Source of the DNA: Bacteroidetes bacterium OLB9
GTDB lineage: Bacteria; Bacteroidota; Bacteroidia; Chitinophagales; Saprospiraceae
DNA: 50,118 bases
Direction of reading: 5' to 3'
NCBI GenBank assembly: GCA_001567255.1
Contig: LNBW01000078.1
Span: 1 to 50,118 of the forward strand
Shown here one piece after another: positions 9,150 through 16,740 of this stretch. Under the pieces are notes generated by a model. That model was not told the origin of the DNA. It searched no databases and saw only the letters and a program-made list of their open reading frames with translations. The translations under genes were made by a program, and so were the position numbers. Position 1 is the first letter of the stretch. Each line of letters opens with the position of its first letter.

Positions 9150-10326
9150 TAATGGACATTTTTTAGGCTGTTTTTTTGAGAATTTTGAATTATAATTACT
9201 TTCGACCTAACTTTGTTTTATCTGTATAAACGGAAGTGGGCTCTGCTGGGGGCAACCCATCAGGGATAATACGGATGTGCGACAAAAAGGAGAATATCAA
9301 TGGGCTGTTCTTCAATGGCTCGTTGATATTTTTAGAGCACCTTATGCCTTTAAAAACCCATCAATAAATCTTTTTTTACGTTCTAATGAAAGCCCATTGT
9401 GATTCCTTAACTTGTTTTTCAAATCAGCAAAATGCCCATCAATCGCATTGGTCGTATTAGGAATGTTGAGTTCAAAATAATCATACCAAGTAAACAACCA
9501 AGGCAGGTTATTTTTTAAACTTCTATAAGCGCTCCGCAACCTTTTATGGGTATAAAAAGATTTTTTTGTTTCTGGATTTATTGTCCTTTCATTAAGAAAG
9601 TTCTCCCATTTTTCAATCCACATTTTTAAAGCTCCTTCAAAGGATTCTCTATCAGTTTGTTTCATTAAATCAACAACTTCCAATAGCTCTTGTGCTGCTT
9701 TTAGTTTGGGCTTTTTTGTTAAATATCTTCTGATTATGGCTGTCTGATGGAACTGACACATCTGTACAGGAATATTACCAAATGATTGAATGAGTCCTTT
9801 TCTCCCATCACATACAATAGCACGTATAGTAAAACCTTGAGATTTGAGAGCTTCTATCCCTTCGATATACTTTGCATTGGTTTCTGTTTTGACATAATAC
9901 TTCAATAGATTTTCTTTCGTTAAACTGTCTTTAAATAGCATTAACCCAAAACCACGCCCCCAATAGGTTGTGTCCATTAAAACAATGATCTCTCTTGGTG
10001 ATTTTGCTATAGGTTCAACCTTGATTTTATCTAACCTCCTCTGAATCGTTTTAACGGAACATCCATATTTGTTTGCCAGTTGTACATAAGTTTGTTTCCC
10101 TAAGGTATATTCATCCCAAAGAGTGATATTATTTATCCTATTTCCTCCTAAAAATTGTTTTCCACAGTTGGCGCATTTGTATAATTGAACACCGTTTACT
10201 TTCCCATTTTTCTTGGTAAATCCCTTACCACAGTAAAAGCACTTTTTTTATTCATAACCTTTGATTGTCTTCAAAGATAGGTACAATAAGACTTATAGCG
10301 ATTTTGAGCCTAAAAAATGTCCATTA
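9150..10326 (-). mobile_element. IS256-type insertion sequence (variant Zn-binding transposase)
   Basis: About 1177 bp bounded by a perfect 20-bp terminal inverted repeat: TAATGGACATTTTTTAGGCT at 9150-9169 and its reverse complement at 10307-10326. It carries one transposase gene on the minus strand. No 8-bp target duplication is visible in the immediate flanks (left GATGTGTTC, right AGCCAATTT), so the element may be old, or the true left end may be the extra repeat copy at 9110. Its right end lies 32 bp before the secreted-protein gene at 10359, and it may have replaced or altered that gene's promoter. Confidence 0.85.
9342..10255 (-). CDS. IS256-family transposase, zinc-ribbon variant (frame break at A7)
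   Basis: The long frame from 9977 gives 211 residues with the mutator-type signature DGRKGLIQSFGNIPVQMCQFH (split here as DGRKGLIQ...PVQMCQFH) and a late acidic region near NAIDGHFADL. The same frame extends upstream to about 10244. There it adds a zinc ribbon (CFYCGKGF and CANCGKQF) and an HTH (LANKYGCSVKTIQRRLD), but has no start. The only ATG upstream, at 10255 (MNKK), is one frame away across a run of seven A (10249-10243). A -1 slip on A_AAA_AAG, or one missing A, joins them into a 304-residue protein of expected size. It catalyses DDE cut/copy transposition on the 20-bp ends. Confidence 0.82.
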
Positions 10327-10358
10327 AGCCAATTTTTTTTAATTAAAAATCAATTAGC

Positions 10359-10868
10359 ATGAAAAACTTTAAGAATCTTTGTATGCTTGTGATAGCATTT
10401 ATGTTATTTTCAGTAGGAACTAGCAATGCTCAGTCTATGAAAAACCGAGCTGCGGATGAACCCATGTCTAAAAATGCTGTGTATGGTGAACTTTTAGGTA
10501 ACGGATGGATTTTTTCTTTTAATTATGATCGACGTCTTATCAACAATGTAGGTGCTAGAGTAGGTCTAGGTTTTGTAGGCAGCGCAAGTGATGGGGGTGT
10601 AGTTACAGTACCAGTGATGGGTAATATTTTGTTAGGTAAGAATGGAAGATATTTTGAGATAGGTGCCGGCATTACTTACTTGTCCGGAACTGGAGACTTT
10701 TTTGATTTGGAAGACGAACCATCTTCAGTATTAGGAACATTTAGCTTGATGTATCGCAGACAGCCTGCGGATGGTGGATTTATGTGGAAAATCGGTTTGA
10801 CACCAATGTTGGCTAAAGGATTTTTCTTCCCTTATTGGGGCGTATTAAGTCTAGGTTATTGCTGGTAA
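10359..10868 (+). CDS. Secreted beta-barrel-like outer-membrane protein, unknown
   Basis: 169 residues with a signal peptide (MKNFKNLCMLVIAFMLFSVG, cleavage near SNAQ). The mature part is built of alternating, Gly/aromatic-rich strands (YGELLGNGWIFSFNYDRRL, GARVGLGFVG, YFEIGAGITYLSGTGD) and ends in an aromatic residue (LSLGYCW). This is the pattern of small outer-membrane beta barrels common in Bacteroidota. No enzyme motif. An IS element lies just upstream, and a strong hairpin terminator follows about 50 bp after the stop. Confidence 0.75.
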   Translation: MKNFKNLCMLVIAFMLFSVGTSNAQSMKNRAADEPMSKNAVYGELLGNGWIFSFNYDRRLINNVGARVGLGFVGSASDGGVVTVPVMGNILLGKNGRYFEIGAGITYLSGTGDFFDLEDEPSSVLGTFSLMYRRQPADGGFMWKIGLTPMLAKGFFFPYWGVLSLGYCW

Positions 10869-10919
10869 AATACAGCCTTAATTAAAGGTTGATATTTTAC
10901 AATTATAATGAAAATGATA

Positions 10920-10960
10920 AAAAATGCAGGGCATGATTCGATGCGCTGCATTTTTATTTT
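10920..10960. terminator. Bidirectional rho-independent terminator
   Basis: Perfect inverted repeat AAAAATGCAG / CTGCATTTTT (10920-10929 with 10946-10955), extended by GCAT/ATGC inside and followed by T-rich DNA. It sits between two convergent genes (10868 plus, 10994 minus) and has A and T tracts on both sides, so it can serve both. Confidence 0.85.
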
Positions 10961-10993
10961 TTATATAATGGATAGTATGTGATTCCTCTTGTT

Positions 10994-11683
10994 TTACTTA
11001 AAACTAGAGTAAATATAATTAACATATTCCACTGACGCCGTGTCAAATTTTGTTGGTTGGTAGTTTCTGATTAAATTTGTAAGAGAGTTGACTGGGTCAG
11101 GGCCATTACAACTCGACCTGTAATAGTCGTATGAAGTGAAGTCTTCAGATACTTTAGCGCTTGCATAGATAAATTCATTGCACACAAAAATTTCACGGGA
11201 GTCATTATTGAGGTACATGCCCGGCATTAATAAATTCCCTGATTGCGCATAAGTGATTTTCTTGGTACCGGTTACCTGGATTGTATCTTTGAGAGGATCT
11301 TCCGCATCTAGGATCAGTTTACCTTCTTCTATTTCCATTTCAGTACTGCTTAGCAAGGTGATTTTACTTACCATATATGCTGAAAATTCATTTCGGATAA
11401 ATGCATTGAGTGTATCGGAAATCTCAGCATCTGATCTGTCAAACTTGCCCAGATCTTCAGTAAGTTGGGTAAATTTCCAGTTAGGGCTGGCATCAGTACC
11501 TAAGTTTTCAATTTTATAAACGGCTCTCTGCTGCAGAAGTGGCGTATTGAATGTAAATGTGGTAGGGTAGGTCAGTACATTTGGTGCTTCTTCTTTAGTA
11601 CATCCTGCAAATATAAAGACCAAGGCACATATTGTTAAAAAGCTAAATCTCATGTAATGCATAAATTTGAATATTATATTCAT
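10994..11683 (-). CDS. Lipoprotein of unknown function
   Basis: 229 residues from 11683. ATGs at 11662 or 11653 (MRFSFLTICALVFIFAGC) fit a lipoprotein signal better. The lipobox FAGC is followed by TKEE, so the protein is probably lipid-anchored and, with no Asp at +2, likely sent to the outer membrane. The mature region is beta-rich with no recognised domain. A promoter box lies at 11722-11715. It shares the bidirectional terminator with the upstream convergent gene. Confidence 0.75.
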   Translation of the reverse strand: MNIIFKFMHYMRFSFLTICALVFIFAGCTKEEAPNVLTYPTTFTFNTPLLQQRAVYKIENLGTDASPNWKFTQLTEDLGKFDRSDAEISDTLNAFIRNEFSAYMVSKITLLSSTEMEIEEGKLILDAEDPLKDTIQVTGTKKITYAQSGNLLMPGMYLNNDSREIFVCNEFIYASAKVSEDFTSYDYYRSSCNGPDPVNSLTNLIRNYQPTKFDTASVEYVNYIYSSFK

Positions 11684-11714
11684 CTTTTAAAGCTGCTAAA
11701 AAAATTACAGATGG

Positions 11715-11722
11715 CAAAAATA
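11715..11722 (-). promoter_or_regulatory. -7 box for the lipoprotein gene
   Basis: TATTTTTG on the minus strand fits TAnnTTTG and lies 31-60 bp upstream of the candidate starts of the lipoprotein. Confidence 0.4.
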
Positions 11723-11821
11723 CATTGTAATTTTTACTTATTTGTAATAAACTGCTATTTCAAACGCTAAAGACGGTCAAATTATTTCACCTATAAGATG
11801 ATAATTGACTTGAAATGGGAC

Positions 11822-12046
11822 CTAAAGAAAGACTTTAATAACCTTCACCGGGCAATGCTCAGCAACTTCTTGTGACTTGACTATGTCATGATCTGGAATG
11901 GGTAAAACATAGTTGTCTCTTTTTAGCTTGCCGCCAATGAGGGTAGCTTTACCATCTTTACGGGACAATCTCCAGTATTCGGGTTGAAGTTCATAACAAA
12001 TATTGCAACCAATACACTTGTCCCTGTAGTGGATGATTTTAGCCAT
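11822..12046 (-). CDS. Ferredoxin (single 4Fe-4S cluster type)
   Basis: 74 residues starting MAKIIHYRDKCIGCNICYEL. Cysteines occur as CxxCxxC near the start and a CP motif near the end (AEHCPVKVI), the ligand set of a small single-cluster ferredoxin. The ATG at 12046 overlaps the stop of the peptidase U32 gene (ATGGCTAA), so the pair is translationally coupled. A longer reading from 12097 would run inside the U32 gene and is rejected. Coupling suggests that this electron carrier serves the U32 enzyme, whose relatives depend on Fe-S chemistry in tRNA hydroxylation; that link is inference. Confidence 0.88.
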   Translation of the reverse strand: MAKIIHYRDKCIGCNICYELQPEYWRLSRKDGKATLIGGKLKRDNYVLPIPDHDIVKSQEVAEHCPVKVIKVFL

Positions 12047-13277
12047 GATTTTCGATGAGTTTATACAGTTTGTCACCTTCCTTGAGCGGTAGCTCAAAAG
12101 GGAATGTTATCTTATCGCCTTTAGTAGCCACGTCATTAGGATGGCCATTGACCACCAATGTTTCCAAAGTGATACTGTCAGAACCAGTATTTCTACCTAA
12201 AACCAGTAATGAATCCTTTGGAGTGATTTGACCGGTTTCAATTAAGAACTCGGCTATCTTGATCTTTGGATAGTATTTTGTGCACCTAGCGATAAATACC
12301 TTTTTCTCCTTAGCTATAGAACCTGGTATTGATGACCACTCACCTAGTTTTCTGCCGAGGTAGTAGCCTTCCCAGAATCCTCTGTTATAAACTTTTGACA
12401 ACTCATCCATCCAACCATCGACTTTTTCTTCACTATAAGTGCCGTCAATGACCGCATCGATGGCCTCTCTGTAACATTTAGTAGTAGTATAGACATATTC
12501 GGCAGATTTACTTCGACCTTCAATTTTAAAAACATCAATATCTGCTCTGATGAGTTCATCCATGATATGGATTGTACACAAATCTTTAGGTGACATTATA
12601 TACTCATTGTCTATGACCATCTCATTGCCGGTTTCTAAATCCGTAACTTTATAAGGTCTGCGACAGTTTTGGACACAGGCGCCACGATTGGCTGAAGCAT
12701 TTTTTTCATGAAGGCTCATATAACATTTGCCGGACACGGCCATACAAAGTGCACCATGAACAAAGGTTTCAATTTTCATTAACTCACCGGACTTACCTCG
12801 TAGGTTTCGCCTTTTGATTTCAGAAGTGATATGAGCTACTTGCTTGACAGTGAGTTCTCTGGCTAATACAATCACATCGGCCATAGAAGAAAAGAAACTC
12901 ACTGATTCTATATTGCTGACATTGGCCTGAGTGCTGATATGTAGTGGCATATCTTCTGATCGGCACATTTCAAAAACGGCAAAATCAGAAGCTATAATAG
13001 CATCAATGCCGACTTCTTTGCACTTGCGCACAATTTTCCTGCCCAGTTGCATGTCGTGGTCGTACATGACGGTATTGAGTGTAAGAAAAGCTTTAATGTT
13101 GTGAGATTTGCATACATTAGCTATTTCTTCCAGGTCATCAATGGTGATCGTCGGCACTGATTTAGTGCGCATATTGAGTTGTTCTACACCAAAATAAATA
13201 GCATCAGCGCCTGCTCTGATGGCAGCATGGAGTGATTCAAACGATCCTACTGGTGCTAACAATTCAGGCTTTTTCAT
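12039..13277 (-). CDS. Peptidase U32 family protein (TrhP/YegQ-like tRNA hydroxylation factor)
   Basis: 412 residues beginning MKKPELLAPVGSFESLHAAI, the classic U32 start with a TIM-barrel-like N-terminal half (GADAIYFGVEQLNMR). The family signature is ETFVHGALCMAVSGKC, followed by more conserved cysteines (RGACVQNCRRPY) that could ligate an Fe-S cluster. Despite the family name, studied bacterial members act in tRNA U34 5-hydroxylation (TrhP) or rRNA C hydroxylation (RlhA) rather than as proteases. Length and architecture match the YegQ/TrhP branch. It is followed with an 8-base overlap by a ferredoxin, and lies 10 bp downstream of tryptophanase on the same strand, so the three likely form one operon. 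Confidence 0.85.
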   Translation of the reverse strand: MKKPELLAPVGSFESLHAAIRAGADAIYFGVEQLNMRTKSVPTITIDDLEEIANVCKSHNIKAFLTLNTVMYDHDMQLGRKIVRKCKEVGIDAIIASDFAVFEMCRSEDMPLHISTQANVSNIESVSFFSSMADVIVLARELTVKQVAHITSEIKRRNLRGKSGELMKIETFVHGALCMAVSGKCYMSLHEKNASANRGACVQNCRRPYKVTDLETGNEMVIDNEYIMSPKDLCTIHIMDELIRADIDVFKIEGRSKSAEYVYTTTKCYREAIDAVIDGTYSEEKVDGWMDELSKVYNRGFWEGYYLGRKLGEWSSIPGSIAKEKKVFIARCTKYYPKIKIAEFLIETGQITPKDSLLVLGRNTGSDSITLETLVVNGHPNDVATKGDKITFPFELPLKEGDKLYKLIENHG

Positions 13278-13287
13278 AAACTGAATA

Positions 13288-14661
13288 TTAGGATAATAAA
13301 TCCAGTTTAGCAGTGAAATGACGCAATAGTGGTGCTTCTTCTATGATTTTCAGTCCTTTGATGGTATGTCTTTCTTGAAATACTTCAATAATTACTTCAG
13401 CCACATAATCTATATGGCTTTGAGTATAAACACGTCGCGGAATGGCTAATCTTACGAGTTCCATCGGTGCCGGAATGAGTTCATGATTGGCATCGTACTT
13501 ACCGAACATCAACGATCCAATTTCTACACCTCTTATGCCGCCTTTAGTATATAAAGCACATACCAGAGCCTGGCCTGGGTACTGATTTTGTGGCAAGTGT
13601 GAAAGAAAGGCTTTAGCGTCTATATACACAGCATGTCCACCGGCAGGCTGAACAATAGGAACACCTGCCGCAGTAATTTTATCAGCCAGGTAGGCAGTGC
13701 TTCTGATTCTGTATTCAAGATAGCTTTGCTCCATTACTTCTTTGAGTCCGATAGCTACGGCTTCCAGATCTCTTCCAGCCAGTCCTCCATAAGTAGGAAA
13801 GCCCTCAGTGATGACGAGTAAATTTCTACATTCTATGGCAAGTTTATCATCATTGGTGGCCAGAAATCCACCTATATTAGCAAATGCGTCTTTTTTGGCA
13901 CTCATAGTAGCTCCATCAGCGTAGGAAAACATCTCGTTTGCAATTTCTTTGATGCTTTTGTCCTTGTATCCTTCTTCTCTTTGCTGAATGAAATAAGCAT
14001 TTTCTGCAAAACGGCAAGCATCGATATACATGAGCAGTCCATGCTCTTTGCATATTTTGCTGGTTTCGCGTATGTTGGCCATGCTTACAGGCTGTCCACC
14101 TCCTGAATTATTGGTTACGGTGATGATGACCATGGCAATGTTTTCAGTACCGTGATCAGTAATGTATTGTTGAAGAGCTGCCGTATCTATATTGCCTTTA
14201 AAAGGAGCCGAAACAGAAGGTAACTTACCTTCAGGGCAAACGATATCAATACCGGTGGCACCTGAAAATTCTATATTAGCACGGGTCGTGTCAAAGAGGG
14301 TATTGGATATGAAAACCTTGTCTTTTCCCCCTAAGATAGAAAACAATATCTTTTCAGCTGCGCGCCCCTGATGTGTTGGAATCACTGTTTTCATACCGGT
14401 GATGTCTTTGACCGCACTTTCAAATCGGTAAAAGCTAGGGCTTCCTGCATAGGATTCATCGCCGATCATTATACCTGCCCACTGGGCAGAACTCATAGCA
14501 CCGGTGCCGCTGTCGGTCAGTAAGTCAATCATCACATCGTCAGAGTGCAGTAGAAAAGGGTTGTAAAAGGCATTGCGCAAAGCCTCTTTTCTATAGGCCT
14601 CATCGTTGAAGTGGATAGGTTCGACAGATTTAATTCTGAAGGGTTCGATTATTGTTTTCAA
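13288..14661 (-). CDS. tnaA: Tryptophanase (tryptophan indole-lyase)
   Basis: 457 residues, full length for the beta-eliminating lyase family. Landmarks: EPFRIKSVEPI at the N-terminus, THQGR (residues ~96-100, PLP phosphate region), TVTNNSGGGQPVSMANIR, DACRFAENAYF, and the PLP lysine in SAKKD (about residue 257). Tyrosine phenol-lyase has an Arg where it binds the phenol hydroxyl (VRSMERG); here the segment reads IRGVEIGSLMFG as in E. coli TnaA, so tryptophan is the likelier substrate. It converts L-tryptophan to indole, pyruvate and ammonia in the cytosol. First gene of the probable tnaA-U32-ferredoxin operon, with a -7 box 26 bp upstream. Confidence 0.9.
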   Translation of the reverse strand: MKTIIEPFRIKSVEPIHFNDEAYRKEALRNAFYNPFLLHSDDVMIDLLTDSGTGAMSSAQWAGIMIGDESYAGSPSFYRFESAVKDITGMKTVIPTHQGRAAEKILFSILGGKDKVFISNTLFDTTRANIEFSGATGIDIVCPEGKLPSVSAPFKGNIDTAALQQYITDHGTENIAMVIITVTNNSGGGQPVSMANIRETSKICKEHGLLMYIDACRFAENAYFIQQREEGYKDKSIKEIANEMFSYADGATMSAKKDAFANIGGFLATNDDKLAIECRNLLVITEGFPTYGGLAGRDLEAVAIGLKEVMEQSYLEYRIRSTAYLADKITAAGVPIVQPAGGHAVYIDAKAFLSHLPQNQYPGQALVCALYTKGGIRGVEIGSLMFGKYDANHELIPAPMELVRLAIPRRVYTQSHIDYVAEVIIEVFQERHTIKGLKIIEEAPLLRHFTAKLDLLS

Positions 14662-14686
14662 TTTCAGGTGATTTTAAATGATGCCA

Positions 14687-14694
14687 CAAAAATA
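14687..14694 (-). promoter_or_regulatory. -7 box for tryptophanase operon
   Basis: TATTTTTG on the minus strand, 26 bp upstream of the tryptophanase ATG, fits TAnnTTTG. No tnaC-like leader peptide was seen. Confidence 0.45.
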
Positions 14695-14843
14695 AGTAAA
14701 AATGAAGCAAAAACGAAGAAATTTGACTGATGGATTTGCTATAAAGTTATTATGGTTGTGAACGCACTGAAAGTTGAAAAATCTTAGGATATTGAGGTGG
14801 AGGTTAGTTATATAAATTAATCGTTTTTTCTTTTGACATAAAT

Positions 14844-14887
14844 AAAAAAGCAAGCATTCTGAATCCAGGTCAGAAGCTTGCTTTTTT
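14844..14887 (-). terminator. Rho-independent terminator after the PepSY-like lipoprotein gene
   Basis: A long interrupted hairpin: AAAAAGCAAGC / GCTTGCTTTTT as outer stem, then TTCTGA / TCAGAA as inner stem around a short loop. Read on the minus strand it ends in a T tract directly after the stop at 14905. Confidence 0.85.
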
Positions 14888-14904
14888 AGTCATTCCGAAT
14901 AATA

Positions 14905-15348
14905 TTAATCACCTATACGAAGGAAATCGCCTTCAAGGGTGAATATGAGTTCAATATCATTATTGAGTTTAACTTCTTGTTGTTTGTTGTCTATCTCCCA
15001 CTTGATGATGGTATTATCTGGAAAATTGGTTTTGACATATGCACCTATTTTTTCAGGAATAACACTTGATGGCAATTCATTTGGGCTGCTGATTTCAACG
15101 ATCTCTTTTTTATTATTAAATTCTAGTTTGATACCTCCACTTAGTACTACCTCATACGAATGGCTTAGAAGATCAGTGTCTTCTTTGACTTGTAAAATAT
15201 TGTGATTAGAAAAATGAGTGTTGACATAGGCCTGGATTTCAGCAGGGATTTTGGTGTCCGTTAAGATTTCTTCTTTTTCACAACTGGTCACAGATAAAAA
15301 CAAAGCTCCAATAAGAAGCATTTTCGCAAAATTAATGGATTGAATCAT
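14905..15348 (-). CDS. PepSY-like (DUF2874) lipoprotein
   Basis: 147 residues with a lipoprotein signal (LLIGALFLSVTSC, lipobox VTSC). The mature part contains two similar ~60-residue units, each starting with IP-x-x-I-x-x-Y-V-x-x-x-F: IPAEIQAYVNTHFSNHNI and IPEKIGAYVKTNFPDNTI. Each continues with a YEVVLSGGIKLEFN- or EVKLNNDIELIFT-type beta hairpin. This is the PepSY-like/DUF2874 pattern, common as periplasmic or outer-membrane-anchored proteins in Bacteroidota with unknown biochemical role. Single gene with its own terminator. Confidence 0.8.
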   Translation of the reverse strand: MIQSINFAKMLLIGALFLSVTSCEKEEILTDTKIPAEIQAYVNTHFSNHNILQVKEDTDLLSHSYEVVLSGGIKLEFNNKKEIVEISSPNELPSSVIPEKIGAYVKTNFPDNTIIKWEIDNKQQEVKLNNDIELIFTLEGDFLRIGD

Positions 15349-15564
15349 GTTTATGTATTTAAAAAATTATAAATCAAAATGAGAATTATTTTGATTCGAA
15401 TGTTGCATTGATATTATAACGAAATGAAATGGGAGTATATTTTGTTCATTTTGGTAATAAATGGTTAAAATATTTTATTCAAGATAAAGCCATCAAAATT
15501 TAATAATGGGAGATTCATCTGTATTTGTACCAAAAAGAAATTATGATTTGAGTTAGAATAGGTG

Positions 15565-16734
15565 CTAATCTTTAAAAAATTGATCTACCCACTCTGTAAG
15601 TTCATCACCATGAAGGTTTTTAGCAAGAACTTGTCCATCAGCATCAAGTACATAATTGGCCGGAATGGTGGACATTTTTAATACATCCATAAATGGTGAA
15701 ACATCGCCCTCGAGATGAGAAGCGTGCAACCATCGGTCGGCACCATCTTTTTTTATAGCATTGACCCAGCCTTTATGGCTTGAATCTAAAGCATAGCCGA
15801 TGATCTGTAAACCCTGATCGTGATATTTATCCCAAAGAGGAACCAGGATATTTCTATTTTCCTGGCGGCAAGGTGCACACCATGAAGCCCATAAATCTAT
15901 GATCGTTAGTTGGGTACCTAGCATTTTTTTTAGCTGAATGGTGTCTCCGTCAGACATAGGTAGAGCAAAATCAGGAAATGTGTCACCCTTAGTGAGTGGC
16001 AGCATTGATGACGCTTTGCATACTTGTACTGTCCATGGATGGTCAGGCGACAGTGCTGTCATTTCAGCGCAGGTTTGCTTTACAAATTCAGGTATTCTTT
16101 CGTAATCACCATTAGGAGCAGCCCATCTCAAAGCTAGAGCATGAACCAAAATATTTTTGCTGTTTTGGCTGGAGGTGATCAGCTCTTTTTGGAAATCATA
16201 CAAGGCTTTTTCCTTCAGGAGAAGGTTTTCCTCATCTGTGTCCGTGGGCAGACTGAAATATTTGCGGTATAGCTCAGAGCGCGTCTGAATTAACACATTG
16301 ATTTCTTGATTAATATCCGGCTTGCCGCTGATTTTCGCACTTTGAGTAAATGATTTTAGTCTGGACTCAATGTTGACAGCATCTCCATTTTTATAGATGA
16401 TAGGTATGTAGTTGCCTTCATCTGGATGATCATTTTCCAATTTATTGTTATAGGCATTGCCATTTTGCTGAATTGCGAGCAGGAAGATTTTGTCTTGTGG
16501 CGTATCGGGCATTTTAGTAATCTTAAAATGTCCTTCAGCGTCAATCGCTGCAGAATCTATCACCTTTCCTTCAAATGAAGAAGCCAGTGCGCTAAAGTGA
16601 CCCGGGTCAATGAGAAAAACCTGCTTTTGCTTCTCTTCATCATCGAGTGTGATATGACCAGAAATCGGACTTTGGCTACAACTCCAACTGAAGGTCAACA
16701 CTAACAAGGCGGGAATTATATTGCGCAATGACAT
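15565..16734 (-). CDS. TlpA-like thiol-disulfide oxidoreductase lipoprotein
   Basis: 389 residues. The N-terminus is a lipoprotein signal (IIPALLVLTFSWSC). A DUF4369-like beta domain follows (ISGHITLDDEEKQKQVFLID), then a helical middle. The thioredoxin fold begins at FPDFALPMSDGDTIQL and holds the active site WASWCAPCRQEN and the cis-Pro loop STIPANYVLDADG. It probably reduces or isomerises disulfides in the periplasm, or supports cytochrome c maturation-type chemistry. It ends 6 bp before the aminopeptidase gene's stop side, in the same direction, so it is the last gene of the run from 18970. Confidence 0.87.
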   Translation of the reverse strand: MSLRNIIPALLVLTFSWSCSQSPISGHITLDDEEKQKQVFLIDPGHFSALASSFEGKVIDSAAIDAEGHFKITKMPDTPQDKIFLLAIQQNGNAYNNKLENDHPDEGNYIPIIYKNGDAVNIESRLKSFTQSAKISGKPDINQEINVLIQTRSELYRKYFSLPTDTDEENLLLKEKALYDFQKELITSSQNSKNILVHALALRWAAPNGDYERIPEFVKQTCAEMTALSPDHPWTVQVCKASSMLPLTKGDTFPDFALPMSDGDTIQLKKMLGTQLTIIDLWASWCAPCRQENRNILVPLWDKYHDQGLQIIGYALDSSHKGWVNAIKKDGADRWLHASHLEGDVSPFMDVLKMSTIPANYVLDADGQVLAKNLHGDELTEWVDQFFKD

Positions 16735-16740
16735 AAGTAT

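Noticed and set aside
13288..14661. Tyrosine phenol-lyase instead of tryptophanase
   Set aside because: The substrate-determining segment reads VEIGSLMFG as in tryptophanase, not MERG with the phenol-binding Arg.
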